Below are positions 35,478-43,947 of a DNA stretch of 64,000 nt, one piece after another (positions within the stretch are counted from its first letter, which is position 1; every line of letters starts with the position of its first letter). The translations under genes were made by a program, and so were the position numbers. Below the pieces are notes generated by a model, which worked only from the letters and a program-made list of their open reading frames with translations, searched no databases and was not told the origin of the DNA. The stretch lies in assembly GCF_014203735.1 (NCBI RefSeq), contig NZ_JACHJQ010000002.1, positions 434,001 to 498,000 of the forward strand. Reading direction: 5' to 3'. The DNA is from Actinophytocola algeriensis. GTDB taxonomy: Bacteria > Actinomycetota > Actinomycetes > Mycobacteriales > Pseudonocardiaceae.

Positions 35478-37228
35478 GTCGTCTCCGTCGTACCGGTAGA
35501 CGGATCCGTCGAGTCCGTCGGCGTCGCGGGGTCCGCGGGTGGCGGATCCGACGACGGCTCCGGAGGCGGTTCACTCGACGGCGGGTCGGGGTCCGGGTCG
35601 GGTTCTGGGTCCGGCTGGCTGCTCGACGGCTCAGGCTCGGGTTCGGGTACCGCCGACGAGGAGTCCTGGGATGGCGGGTCGCTGCTCACCGGACCGGGAT
35701 CGGGCACCGAAGAACCCGGGCCGGTCGGCGGCACCGACGAACCGGGGTTCACCGGCTGCCCCGTCGGCGGTGCGCCGTTGATCTCCGCGTCGCGGTCGCC
35801 GCCCGTCGTGGGGGTTGGGGTCAGTGTGGCGGGGCTGGCCTTGGTGGGTTGGGCGCCGGGGCGTTTCGGGCCCGGTGGGGTGGTCTCGCGGTACGGTTCG
35901 CCCGTCCACGGGTCCTCTTCGCCCTCCTGTGGTGTGCCCACCGGGCTCCTGTCGACGACGTCCCGGGGACCGTCCGTGGGGATCGGGTCCGCCACACCGA
36001 CCGGGGACGGGCCGCCGGGCAGCAGGTCGGTGCCGACCGTCCCCGCGGTCACCACCAGTGCGCCGAGGCACATCGCGATGCCCACGCCGAGCGTCACCGC
36101 TCGCCGGGAGCGGAACGCGGGCACCGCCACCACCGGGGCCAGCACCTCGGTCCGTGCCGAGGGCGACGCGGGCCGCACCGACAACGCCGCCCCGCACGCC
36201 ACCACCGCCTTGGGATCCGAGTCCACAGTGACCGGACGGTCGAACGCGGCCGAGACCAGCTGGGACACCAGCGGAATCCGCGAGGAGCCACCCACCAGCA
36301 GCACCGCGGACAGATCGGGCGACCCGGCCGACTCGCACGCCGTCCGCAACGCGGCCACCGTGGCCGCGATCGCGGGTGCCACCAGCTGCTCGAACTCCGT
36401 GCGCACCATCCGTACCCGGGTGCTCACCCCCGGCAGCATCACGGGGATGGTCACCTCGGTGTCCGAGGACAGGGCCTCCTTCGCCTCCGTGCACTCGCGG
36501 CGCAGCGTGGCCGCGGCGGTCCGCACGAGGGGGTCGGTGAAGTCGAGATCGGTCCACTGTGTCCCGACGATGGCCTTGACCTGCTCGAACACGGCCTCGT
36601 CGAAGTCGACGCCGCCCAGCGACTCGATGCCCTGGGGCGTGCCGGTCAGCTCGAAGCCGCCCTCGTCCAGCTGGCGGACGACCGTCGCGTCGAAGGTGCC
36701 GCCGCCCAGGTCGTAGACGCCGATCGCGGTGCCGGGCGCGACGTGCCTGGACGCCGTGTACGCGACCGCGGCGGCCGCCGGCTCGGTCACCAGCCGGACC
36801 GGCGACACGCCTTGTCCGGCAAGGGCTTCGATCATCAGCTCGCACTTGTGCCTGCCCCACGACGCCGGGTGGCTCAGTACGACCGTGGCGGGTGGTCCGC
36901 CCTCGCGCTCGGTCACCCGGTCCACCACCCACCGGACGAAGCACGCCGCGATGACGTGCGCCTCGATCGGCTCGCCTGCGACGAGCACCGGCGTGCGGTC
37001 ACCGATGCGGCGTTTGACCTCGCGCACCACCCGGTCCGGATCGGTCACCGCGCGTCGCACGGCGGCGTCCCCCATCACGAACGACCCGTCCTCGGCCACG
37101 AAGACCACCGACGGCACCGCCGGTCTGCCGTCCCCCAACGGAACGACCTCGGCCGCCTGCTCACCGTCGCGATGAACCGCTGTCGCGGTGAAGGTGGTGC
37201 CGAAATCGATTCCGACCCGGTAACTCAT
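35474..37228 (-). CDS. Membrane-anchored Hsp70/DnaK-family ATPase with Pro/Ser-rich tail
   Basis: The ATG at 37228 follows GGAGG and gives 584 residues. The N-terminal 360 residues are an Hsp70 ATPase with GIDFGTTFTATAV (phosphate 1), VYDLGGGTFDATVV (phosphate 2) and LLVGGSSRIPLV (adenosine). Instead of a peptide-binding domain there is a short linker, one hydrophobic helix (about 377-400), and about 185 residues rich in Pro, Ser, Thr and Asp. The tail would lie outside the cell, tethering the ATPase to the inner face. It is not a housekeeping DnaK. It is divergent from the DUF3558-IniB-dynamin genes, with about 100 bases between the starts. Similar Hsp70 genes accompany IniB/dynamin loci in actinobacteria (general knowledge, unchecked here). 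Confidence 0.85.
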   Translation of the reverse strand: MSYRVGIDFGTTFTATAVHRDGEQAAEVVPLGDGRPAVPSVVFVAEDGSFVMGDAAVRRAVTDPDRVVREVKRRIGDRTPVLVAGEPIEAHVIAACFVRWVVDRVTEREGGPPATVVLSHPASWGRHKCELMIEALAGQGVSPVRLVTEPAAAAVAYTASRHVAPGTAIGVYDLGGGTFDATVVRQLDEGGFELTGTPQGIESLGGVDFDEAVFEQVKAIVGTQWTDLDFTDPLVRTAAATLRRECTEAKEALSSDTEVTIPVMLPGVSTRVRMVRTEFEQLVAPAIAATVAALRTACESAGSPDLSAVLLVGGSSRIPLVSQLVSAAFDRPVTVDSDPKAVVACGAALSVRPASPSARTEVLAPVVAVPAFRSRRAVTLGVGIAMCLGALVVTAGTVGTDLLPGGPSPVGVADPIPTDGPRDVVDRSPVGTPQEGEEDPWTGEPYRETTPPGPKRPGAQPTKASPATLTPTPTTGGDRDAEINGAPPTGQPVNPGSSVPPTGPGSSVPDPGPVSSDPPSQDSSSAVPEPEPEPSSSQPDPEPDPDPDPPSSEPPPEPSSDPPPADPATPTDSTDPSTGTTETT

Positions 37229-37329
37229 CCTCGCCTCCAAGCGAATGCTGCTAAGGAAGACGCGTTGCGACCCGGGAACGTTACACAAAACGTGTTCGGA
37301 CGAGAAATGACACAGCGGAAGGAAATCCC

Positions 37330-37839
37330 GTGATTATTCGCCTCATGGGGACGGTGGCGACGGTGGCGACATTGTTGGTGACGGTGGGTTGCGCCGGCGA
37401 GCCGCCGCCGCCCGCACCGACGGTGCCGCGTGTCGAGTCCCCCAGGGGGCTCGTGGGCATCGACCCGTGCACGCTGCTCGACGAGACCGCGCGCACCGGC
37501 CTCGGCTTCGACTCCGGCGTGCCGGGCACCGACGAGTTCGGCGCGAACTGCAGGTGGACCGGGGTGCACGCGGAGTCCGCCCAGCTCACGGCGTTCACCA
37601 GCGGCGACGGACTGCAGGAGCTGGCGGAGGACCGCGACTCGACGACGAGCAGGGTGCGACTGCTCGGCTACCCGGCGCTCGAGACGTTCACGGCGCGCGG
37701 CGAGTTCTGCCGCTACGACGTCGGCGTCGCGCAGGACCAGGCGATCGTGGCGACCATGCGGTCGGGCCGGCCCGACTCGTGCACTGCTTTGCAGGAACTA
37801 CTGACTGTCGTGATAACGCGACTTCCCGCGACGGATTAG
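37330..37839 (+). CDS. DUF3558-type lipoprotein
   Basis: The GTG at 37330 has AAGGAA upstream and starts a 169-residue product with a lipoprotein signal (LLVTVGC, Cys near 21). A short Pro-rich stalk follows, then a DUF3558-like domain with DPCTLLDE, CRW and a later FCRYDVG and DSC. The Cys pattern suggests disulphides in an exported domain. DUF3558 lipoproteins are common in Pseudonocardiales and mycobacteria but uncharacterised. It lies between the divergent Hsp70 gene and the IniB-like operon, and it ends 177 bases before the next gene, which probably has its own promoter. Confidence 0.75.
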   Translation: MIIRLMGTVATVATLLVTVGCAGEPPPPAPTVPRVESPRGLVGIDPCTLLDETARTGLGFDSGVPGTDEFGANCRWTGVHAESAQLTAFTSGDGLQELAEDRDSTTSRVRLLGYPALETFTARGEFCRYDVGVAQDQAIVATMRSGRPDSCTALQELLTVVITRLPATD

Positions 37840-37933
37840 GCGTTTCACCACCCGGGCGATTTGGGGGTGAATCCCCTAACGAACCCCGGCACCCCGGCCG
37901 GCGCCCCTGCCGCGACAGCGGGACAAACCCCGA

Positions 37934-37962
37934 TTACCGCACACACCCGGACCCCATAGTTT
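37934..37962 (+). promoter_or_regulatory. Candidate promoter of the IniB-like/dynamin operon
   Basis: TTACCG (37934-37939) and TAGTTT (37957-37962) are separated by 17 bases, about 55 bases before the start of the Gly-rich protein. The -10 is reasonable, the -35 poor, as expected for an activator-dependent promoter. An ATPase-LuxR regulator is encoded 7 kb downstream. Confidence 0.35.
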
Positions 37963-38016
37963 CTCCGCAACACGACGGACTCACGTCGGAAAACGGATCG
38001 AGGGACAGGACAGAAA

Positions 38017-38823
38017 ATGGCTGACTTCAACTTCCAGCAGTACGTCGCACCGGTGCAGGACGTCGACACCAGCACGGCGGGCGGCGCGGGTGGTGACGGC
38101 GGCGACGGGCGCAGCCTCGCCTTCGGTTACGCCGACTCCGACGCCGACGGCGGCACCGCGACCGGCGGGGCGGCGGCCGGCGGCGCGGGCGGCAGCGGCT
38201 CGGGCACCGGGACCGGCGGCGCGGGCGGCGACACGTCGGCCACCGGTGACGGCGGCGACGGCCTCGGCTGGTTCTTCGGCGGTGGCGGCGACGGCGCCGA
38301 GTCCGACGACGGTGGCGACGGCGGCGCGGGCTCCGGCTCCGGCGCGGGCGCGGCGGGTGGCGCCGCCGCGGGTGGCGCGGCGGACGCGAGCGGCAACTCG
38401 AACGCCTCCAACAGCACCGGCTCCGGCGACGCCGACACGAGCGGCGGCGACGGTGGCGCGGGCGGCGACGCGGCCGTGTCGGCGACCCAGAACATCAGCG
38501 TGTCGAACTCGTTCTCCAACGTGGGCAACGAGGACAACGACGTCACCGTGTTCAAGAACTCGTTCAACCAGGACAACGACGGCGTCGACAACAGCCACGG
38601 CCACATCGACGACAGCGTGGTCGCGGGCGACGACATCAAGGACTCGCTGAACTCCGACGACGACGTGTCGATCAGCGACTCCTACAACGACACGCTGACG
38701 CAGACCGACAGCTCGTCGACCTCGACGGTCACGGACTCGTTCAACGGCAACGTGTTCGACAACGACGGCTTCGACCTGGACCTCGACCTCGACATCGAGG
38801 ACGTCGAGGTCGAGATCGACTGA
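38017..38823 (+). CDS. Gly/Ala/Asp-rich low-complexity protein with Asn/Asp beta-repeat C-terminus
   Basis: The ATG at 38017 follows AGGGACAGGACAG. Of 268 residues, about 20-160 are almost only Gly, Ala, Asp, Ser and Thr. The C-terminal part has phased words (NSFSNVGNEDNDVTV, NSFNQDNDGVDN, SLNSDDDVSISDSYNDTLTQTD, SFNGNVFDNDG) suggesting a beta-helix or solenoid. It ends in a strongly acidic tail. The repeat region is clearly homologous to that of the next protein. There is no signal peptide. The composition recalls IniB and PE_PGRS proteins of mycobacteria. First gene of an operon with an IniB-domain protein and two dynamin-like GTPases. Function unknown; possibly an envelope-associated structural protein. 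Confidence 0.75.
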   Translation: MADFNFQQYVAPVQDVDTSTAGGAGGDGGDGRSLAFGYADSDADGGTATGGAAAGGAGGSGSGTGTGGAGGDTSATGDGGDGLGWFFGGGGDGAESDDGGDGGAGSGSGAGAAGGAAAGGAADASGNSNASNSTGSGDADTSGGDGGAGGDAAVSATQNISVSNSFSNVGNEDNDVTVFKNSFNQDNDGVDNSHGHIDDSVVAGDDIKDSLNSDDDVSISDSYNDTLTQTDSSSTSTVTDSFNGNVFDNDGFDLDLDLDIEDVEVEID

Positions 38824-39480
38824 CGCGGACCGGCCGAGTCACATGACGACGACGATCTCCTCGCTCATCGAGTTCCTCATGGCCCTGCTGGGCGACGAGG
38901 AGCTGGCGGACGAGTTCCGCGCCGACCCGGACGGCGTGCTCGAGCGGTACGGCCTGGACAGCACGTGCGGCGAGGACATCCGGGACGCCCAGCCGATGGT
39001 CGCCGACCAGGTCGGTGTGCACGCCGTCGGCGGGCGCCCGCACTTCGCGGGCGGCGACGACCCGGTGACGGAGATCTCGGTGATCACCAGGCACTACGAC
39101 GTGACCACCGGCCCCGTCACCAACGAGTACAACTACTACTACGTCGACGACCAGGACATCGTCATCACGGTCGACGACCGCGACACGATCACCATCCACT
39201 CCGAGGGCGATCTGACGATCACGGACTCCTTCAACGAGGACAACGACATCACCGTGATCCAGGACTCGTTCAACCAGGACAACGACGGGGTGGACAACAA
39301 GGGTGGCTCGATCGACGACAGCGTCGTCACGGGCGACGACATGGCGGAGTCCGTGAACTCCGACGACGACGGCACCCTGACCGGGTCGCACAACACCACG
39401 GTCACGCAGACCGACCAGTCCTCGGACACGGCGGTCGACGGCTCGTTCAACGGCAATGCCTCGGACAACGACTACATCGA
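38561..39480 (+). repeat. Paralogous Asn/Asp-rich repeat blocks in two adjacent genes
   Basis: The segments near 38561-38770 and 39269-39480 are direct copies about 708 bp apart in neighbouring genes. They share SFNQDNDGVDN, IDDSVV-GDD, SVNSDDD or SLNSDDD, TQTD and SFNGN. The arrangement implies tandem gene duplication followed by divergence of the N-termini. Confidence 0.65.
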
Positions 39481-39613
39481 CGCCGATGTCGGTGTGGCCG
39501 GCCCGGACCCCGCGTCCGAGGCGCCGACGGCGGTGCACGAGTCCGACGACCTGTGGCCGACAGAGGACACCGACGCGGCAGGCCTGGACGCGGACGCATC
39601 GGTGTCAGGGTGA
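38843..39613 (+). CDS. iniB: IniB N-terminal-domain protein with Asn/Asp-rich repeats
   Basis: The product has 256 residues. Residues 1-45 (SSLIEFLMALLGDEELADEF, then PDGVLERYGL) match the short helical IniB N-terminal domain that begins mycobacterial IniB. A hinge (about 45-75) is followed by Tyr-rich NEYNYYYVDDQD and by Asp/Asn/Ser/Thr repeats like those of the upstream protein, then an acidic tail. IniB is induced with IniA and IniC by cell-wall inhibitors in mycobacteria; its biochemical role is unknown. It starts 19 bases after the upstream gene and is followed 77 bases later by the dynamin gene. Domain call good; equivalence in function is inferred from synteny. Confidence 0.75.
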   Translation: MTTTISSLIEFLMALLGDEELADEFRADPDGVLERYGLDSTCGEDIRDAQPMVADQVGVHAVGGRPHFAGGDDPVTEISVITRHYDVTTGPVTNEYNYYYVDDQDIVITVDDRDTITIHSEGDLTITDSFNEDNDITVIQDSFNQDNDGVDNKGGSIDDSVVTGDDMAESVNSDDDGTLTGSHNTTVTQTDQSSDTAVDGSFNGNASDNDYIDADVGVAGPDPASEAPTAVHESDDLWPTEDTDAAGLDADASVSG

Positions 39614-39690
39614 GACCGTCGCCCGCCCGGGGTGCCACACCGCACACACCCCGGGCGGGCGATGGATTCGTGTGTCACGAAGGAGAAGCG

Positions 39691-41553
39691 ATGCGTGGAG
39701 CGGAGTCCGTCGAGGCGCTGGAGGCCGCGCTGCGGGTGATCGCGCCCTACCGCAGACCGGACCTGGAGGCCCGGCTGCGCGCGTCGGCGAACCGGCTGCG
39801 GACCGACCGCACCCGCGTGCTGGTGGTCGGCGAGTTCAAGCAGGGCAAGAGCCTGCTCGTCAACGGGCTCGTCCGCGCACCGGTGTGCCCGGTGTTCGAC
39901 GACATCGCGACGTCGGTGCCCACGGTGGTCCGGTACGCGGCGGAACCGACCGCGGCGCTCGTGCGCGTGGTGGAGCAGGCGGGCCACGGCAACGGAGCCG
40001 GCGACCCGGCAGGTGCGAAGCTCGAACGCGTCGAGCTGCCGATCGAGGAGCTGGGCGCGCACATCGCCGAGACCGGCAACGCCGAGAACAAGGAGCGGTG
40101 GCGCAACGCCGACATCGGCATCCCCCGCGCGCTGCTGGCGAGGGGCCTCGAGATCGTCGACACCCCCGGGGTCGGCGGGCTGAACTCGGTGCACGGCGCC
40201 GCGACGATGGCCGAGCTGCCGTCGGCCGACGCCGTGCTGTTCGTGTCCGACGCCTCGCAGGAGTACACGGCACCAGAGCTGGAGTTCTTGAAGCAGGCGA
40301 CCGCGCTCTGCCCGAACGTCCTGTGTGTACTGTCCAAGACGGACCTCTACCCCGAGTGGCCGCGGATCGCGGACCTGGACCGCGCGCACCTCGAGCGGTG
40401 CGGGATCGACGCCGACCTGCTCACCGTGTCCTCCGCGCTGCGCGTGCACGCGATCCGCGAGAACGACGACGAGGCCGACCACGAGTCCGGGTTCCCCGAG
40501 CTGACCGACTACCTCCTCGACCAGGTCGCCGGGCAGGCGGAGGTGCTGGCCCGCCGGTCGACCGCCCACGACCTCGCGGCCGTGACCGAGCAGCTGGCCA
40601 CCACGCTGCTCGCCGAACAGGCCGGCTACACCGACCCCGCCCACGCCGCGGAAGTCATCCGTGAGCTCACCGAGGCCAAGAAGCAGGCGGTCGCGCTCAA
40701 GGAGCGGTCGGCGCGCTGGCAGCACACCCTGAGCGACGGCATCGCCGACCTGAACGCCGACATCGACTACGACCTGCGGGACCGGATGCGCGACATCGTC
40801 CGCGAGGCCGAGGAGGAGATCGCGAAGGGCGGTGACCCGAAGAAGACGTGGGACCAGCTCGCCGGGTGGATCGAGCAGGAGGTGAGCGCCGCGGTGGCCG
40901 CGAACTTCCTGTGGACCACGCAGCGCGCACGCTGGCTCGCCGGGCAGGTGGCCGAGCACTTCTCCGGCGACCAGGAACTGCTGCCGAGGATCCGCACCGA
41001 GGCCGAGGACCCCCTCTCGCGCGTCGCGGGCATGGAGCTGCGGCTCGGCGAGCCGTTCGGCGTCGGGCAGAAGGCGCTGTCCGGGCTGCGCGGCGGTTAC
41101 GTCGGGGTGCTGATGTTCGGCATGCTCGGCACGATCATCGGGATGCCGCTGATCAACCCGTTCTCCGTGGGAGCGGGGCTGTTGCTCGGCGGCAAGGGTC
41201 TCGCCGACGACCGGCGCCGCATCTTCGCGAAGCGGCAGAACGACGGGAAGGCCGCGATCCGCCGCTACGCGGACGACGTGATCTTCCAGGCGGGCAAGGA
41301 GTCCCGCGAGCTGCTGCGCCGCGTGCAGCGCGACCTGCGCGACTACTACACCGACCGAGCCGAGGAGACGAACCGGTCGCTGAAGGAGTCGCTCGCGTCG
41401 GCGGAGCGGTCGGTGCGGGCGTCCAAGGAGGAGCAGGACCGCAGGCTGGCGGAGATCCCGGCGGAGCTGAAACGGCTGGCGGACCTGCGGGACCGGGCGC
41501 TGTCGCTCGCACCGGCCGGTGGCGGGCACCGGCAGCTGGAGGCGGCATCGTGA
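39691..41553 (+). CDS. iniA: Dynamin-like GTPase, IniA type
   Basis: The ATG at 39691 has AAGGAG at five- to six-base spacing. The 620-residue protein has a GTPase domain with P-loop GEFKQGKS (47-54), switch/G3 DTPGVGG (from 157) and G4 SKTD (near 215-218). Long helices follow, including a Lys/Glu-rich coiled-coil region. A hydrophobic hairpin near 469-505 (GVLMFGMLGTIIGM then GAGLLLGG) is the expected membrane paddle. A final coiled coil ends the protein. Length and layout match mycobacterial IniA (about 640 residues), a membrane-remodelling dynamin linked to cell-wall drug stress. Its stop overlaps the next start as GTGA. Confidence 0.85.
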   Translation: MRGAESVEALEAALRVIAPYRRPDLEARLRASANRLRTDRTRVLVVGEFKQGKSLLVNGLVRAPVCPVFDDIATSVPTVVRYAAEPTAALVRVVEQAGHGNGAGDPAGAKLERVELPIEELGAHIAETGNAENKERWRNADIGIPRALLARGLEIVDTPGVGGLNSVHGAATMAELPSADAVLFVSDASQEYTAPELEFLKQATALCPNVLCVLSKTDLYPEWPRIADLDRAHLERCGIDADLLTVSSALRVHAIRENDDEADHESGFPELTDYLLDQVAGQAEVLARRSTAHDLAAVTEQLATTLLAEQAGYTDPAHAAEVIRELTEAKKQAVALKERSARWQHTLSDGIADLNADIDYDLRDRMRDIVREAEEEIAKGGDPKKTWDQLAGWIEQEVSAAVAANFLWTTQRARWLAGQVAEHFSGDQELLPRIRTEAEDPLSRVAGMELRLGEPFGVGQKALSGLRGGYVGVLMFGMLGTIIGMPLINPFSVGAGLLLGGKGLADDRRRIFAKRQNDGKAAIRRYADDVIFQAGKESRELLRRVQRDLRDYYTDRAEETNRSLKESLASAERSVRASKEEQDRRLAEIPAELKRLADLRDRALSLAPAGGGHRQLEAAS

Positions 41554-43091
41554 GCGGAGCTGGCGGAGCGAACCATTCAGCGCAGGACGCCCTCACCGAG
41601 TCCGTGCGTCTCGTGCTGCGGCGTGCCGTCGACGTGTACGCGGCGGTACCCGAGGTCGCCGAAGCGTTGCGCGACCAGCTGGACCGGCTCGACGAGCCGC
41701 TGCGCGTCGCGATCGCGGGCAAGGTGAAGGCGGGCAAGTCGACCCTCCTCAACGGGCTCGTCGGCGAGCTGGTCGCCCCCACCGACGCCGGCGAGTGCAC
41801 GAAGGTGGTGACCTGGTACCGCGACGCCGCCACACCCGGCGTGGTGTCCTATCCGGACAGTGGGCCGCCGGAGCCGCTGCCCGTCCACCGCGACGCAGGC
41901 GGGCTCATCGTGCGGCTGCGGGACGTGCCTGCCGAGCGGCTGCGGAAGCTGGTCGTGGACTGGCCGTCGCAGTACCTGCGGCACGTGACGCTGATCGACA
42001 CCCCGGGCATCGCGTCGGCCTCGGAAGGGGCGTCGCGCCGCACGGTGAACCTGCTGACCCCGGACGAGGACACGCCCGCCGAGGCGGACGCGGTCGTCTA
42101 CCTGATGCGCCACCTGCACGTGGCCGACGCGGAGTTCCTCGAGTCCTTCCGCGACCAGGGCGTCGCGAAGGCCAGTGCGGTCAACACGATCGCGGTGCTC
42201 TCGCGTGCCGACGAGGTCGGCGGCGGCCGGATCGACGCGATGCTGTCCGCGCGGCGGATCGCCCGCCGCTACCGCTCCTCCCCCGCGTTGCGCGGGTTGT
42301 GCCAGACGGTGCTACCGGTCGCGGGGTTGCTGGCGGCCACCGGGCGGACGCTTCGGCAACGCGAGTTCGACACACTCGCCGCGCTGGCGTCCGCCCCGCG
42401 GTCCGACATGGACGGTGTGCTGCTGTCCACCCACCGGTTCCTGCGGTCGGAACGGGTGGCCGCGCTGAGCGAGGTGCCCACCGACCTCCGGCACGCGCTG
42501 CTCGACCGGTTCGGCCTGTACGGGCTGCGCCTGGCGATGATGCACATCCGCCAGGGCTGCACCGACTCGACCGCGCTGGCGGCGGAGCTGGTGCGGAGCA
42601 GCGGTCTGAACGAGCTGCGCGACGTGCTGCGGGCGCAGTTCACGCAGCGGCGCGACCTGCTGAAGGCGCGGACCGGGCTCCTCGCGGTGGAACGGGCACT
42701 GCACACCCGCGTCCGCGGCACCGACCCGGACGCGGTGGCCGCGCTGGCCGCCGAGGTCGAGCGGATCGCCTCGGGCGCGCACGAGTTCGTCGAGCTGCGG
42801 CTGGTGTCCCAGCTGCGGTGCGGCGAGGTCGAGCTGCCCGAGGCGGATGCCGCGCCGGCGCGACGGTTGCTGGGCGGTGACGGGGTCACCGCCGTGCAGC
42901 GGCTGGCGCTGCCCTCGGACGCACCGGCCGATGCGGTGCGGGCCGAGGCGCTGACGCAGCTGGTCCGCTGGCGCAGGCGCGCGGAGGACCCGTTCGCCGG
43001 ACGAGGACAGGTACGCGTGTACCGGGCGGTCGCCAGGACCTGCGAGGGCGTGGTGGCCGCGCTGGACGCTACTTCGTCGGCGACACGATGA
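41550..43091 (+). CDS. iniC: Dynamin-like GTPase, IniC type
   Basis: The GTG at 41550 overlaps the IniA stop. The 513-residue product has P-loop GKVKAGKS (about 58-65), DTPGIAS (about 150-156) and a G4-like SRAD (about 217), then a helical stalk region. Unlike its partner it lacks an obvious hydrophobic membrane hairpin, as in mycobacterial IniC (about 490 residues). The pair probably works as a heteromeric dynamin, with IniA making the membrane contact. Its last 23 bases overlap the end of a convergent lipoprotein gene. Confidence 0.82.
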   Translation: MSGAGGANHSAQDALTESVRLVLRRAVDVYAAVPEVAEALRDQLDRLDEPLRVAIAGKVKAGKSTLLNGLVGELVAPTDAGECTKVVTWYRDAATPGVVSYPDSGPPEPLPVHRDAGGLIVRLRDVPAERLRKLVVDWPSQYLRHVTLIDTPGIASASEGASRRTVNLLTPDEDTPAEADAVVYLMRHLHVADAEFLESFRDQGVAKASAVNTIAVLSRADEVGGGRIDAMLSARRIARRYRSSPALRGLCQTVLPVAGLLAATGRTLRQREFDTLAALASAPRSDMDGVLLSTHRFLRSERVAALSEVPTDLRHALLDRFGLYGLRLAMMHIRQGCTDSTALAAELVRSSGLNELRDVLRAQFTQRRDLLKARTGLLAVERALHTRVRGTDPDAVAALAAEVERIASGAHEFVELRLVSQLRCGEVELPEADAAPARRLLGGDGVTAVQRLALPSDAPADAVRAEALTQLVRWRRRAEDPFAGRGQVRVYRAVARTCEGVVAALDATSSATR

Positions 43092-43947
43092 CCGGTGAGC
43101 CCTGCGGCACCGGCAGCACCTGGACCTTGCCGGACTTGATGGCCTCGTTCACCGCCTGCTGCTGTTGGTAGGCCTGGTAACCGGGGATGCCGCCGGGGAA
43201 GTTCGCCGCCGCCTGCTTGTCGACCTCCGCGGCCTGGCTGCGCAGCTCGGCCGCCTGTTTGTCGGTGAGACCCTGCACCAGTTGTGGCTGGATGCCGGGC
43301 TTCTGCAGCAGCACCGAGTTGATGGTGATCAGGTCGACGCCCTGGGTGAGCGTGTTGAGCACCCTCGGCAGCTGGGCCAGGACGTCGCGTTCCCACTGCG
43401 CCTTCGCCGGCGCGTCGGTGTAGAGCTTCTGCCACGGGTACTTCAGCGCCTCGTTGTCGGTGGCCCGGTCGAGCGCCGCGCCGACGTAGTTGCGCAGCAA
43501 CGCCGTCCAGCCCGCGTTCATCTGCTCACCGCCGTCGGTGGGTGCCGCGTCGTACTTGTAGGCGATCAGCTCGTGGAACATCTGCAGCTTGCCGCCCGGC
43601 CACTCCTTGCCGGTCGGGTCGGTGAAGGGCGCGCAGTCGGTGTTCAGGGTGAACTTCACCGTGCCCGTCACCTTGATCTCCTGCGAGTCCTGCGTGGTCG
43701 ACGTGAGCGGCGCGGAGTCGATGCCGTCGCCGTCGCCGAACGTGAAGTCCCGCTGCCCGCTCGGGTAGTAGTAGTGGTCGTCGTTGACGTCGCTGACATC
43801 GCGTTCGGTCTCGCACTCCACGAACTTGCGCGAGTCGAACATGCCGGCGCCGTACTGCAGCGACACCTCACTGGACGTGGGGTTGGCGATCGAGCACCCG
43901 GTGAGGACCAGTGCCGCGGCGAGCAGGGGTACGGATCTCGTCCTCAT
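43069..43947 (-). CDS. SPFH/Band-7-like lipoprotein
   Basis: The ATG at 43947 overlaps the preceding stop (ATGA). The 292-residue product has a lipoprotein signal (LVLTGC, Cys18). The body has the feel of an SPFH domain: a beta region with VTGTVKFTLN, a middle stretch ALLRNYVGAALDRA and PWQKLYTD, a helix after VDLITINSVLLQKPGIQPQ, and an Ala/Gln-rich helical tail (QAAELRSQAAEVDKQAA, YQQQQAVNEA). SPFH proteins form membrane-scaffolding rings, which would fit beside dynamin-like genes. It is encoded behind a small coiled-coil membrane protein. Assignment is by pattern, so moderately certain. Confidence 0.65.
   Translation of the reverse strand: MRTRSVPLLAAALVLTGCSIANPTSSEVSLQYGAGMFDSRKFVECETERDVSDVNDDHYYYPSGQRDFTFGDGDGIDSAPLTSTTQDSQEIKVTGTVKFTLNTDCAPFTDPTGKEWPGGKLQMFHELIAYKYDAAPTDGGEQMNAGWTALLRNYVGAALDRATDNEALKYPWQKLYTDAPAKAQWERDVLAQLPRVLNTLTQGVDLITINSVLLQKPGIQPQLVQGLTDKQAAELRSQAAEVDKQAAANFPGGIPGYQAYQQQQAVNEAIKSGKVQVLPVPQGSPVIVSPTK

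Noticed and set aside
35474-37288. Upstream in-frame extension of the Hsp70 start by 20 codons
   Set aside because: The ATG at 37228 has a GGAGG ribosome-binding site and places the GIDFGTT motif at the normal N-terminal position.
38090-38640. Alternative frames inside the Gly-rich gene (Ala/Arg/Thr-rich on plus, Pro/Ser-rich on minus)
   Set aside because: They are by-products of GGC/GCG repeats; only the Gly-rich frame has a ribosome-binding site and a paralogous neighbour.
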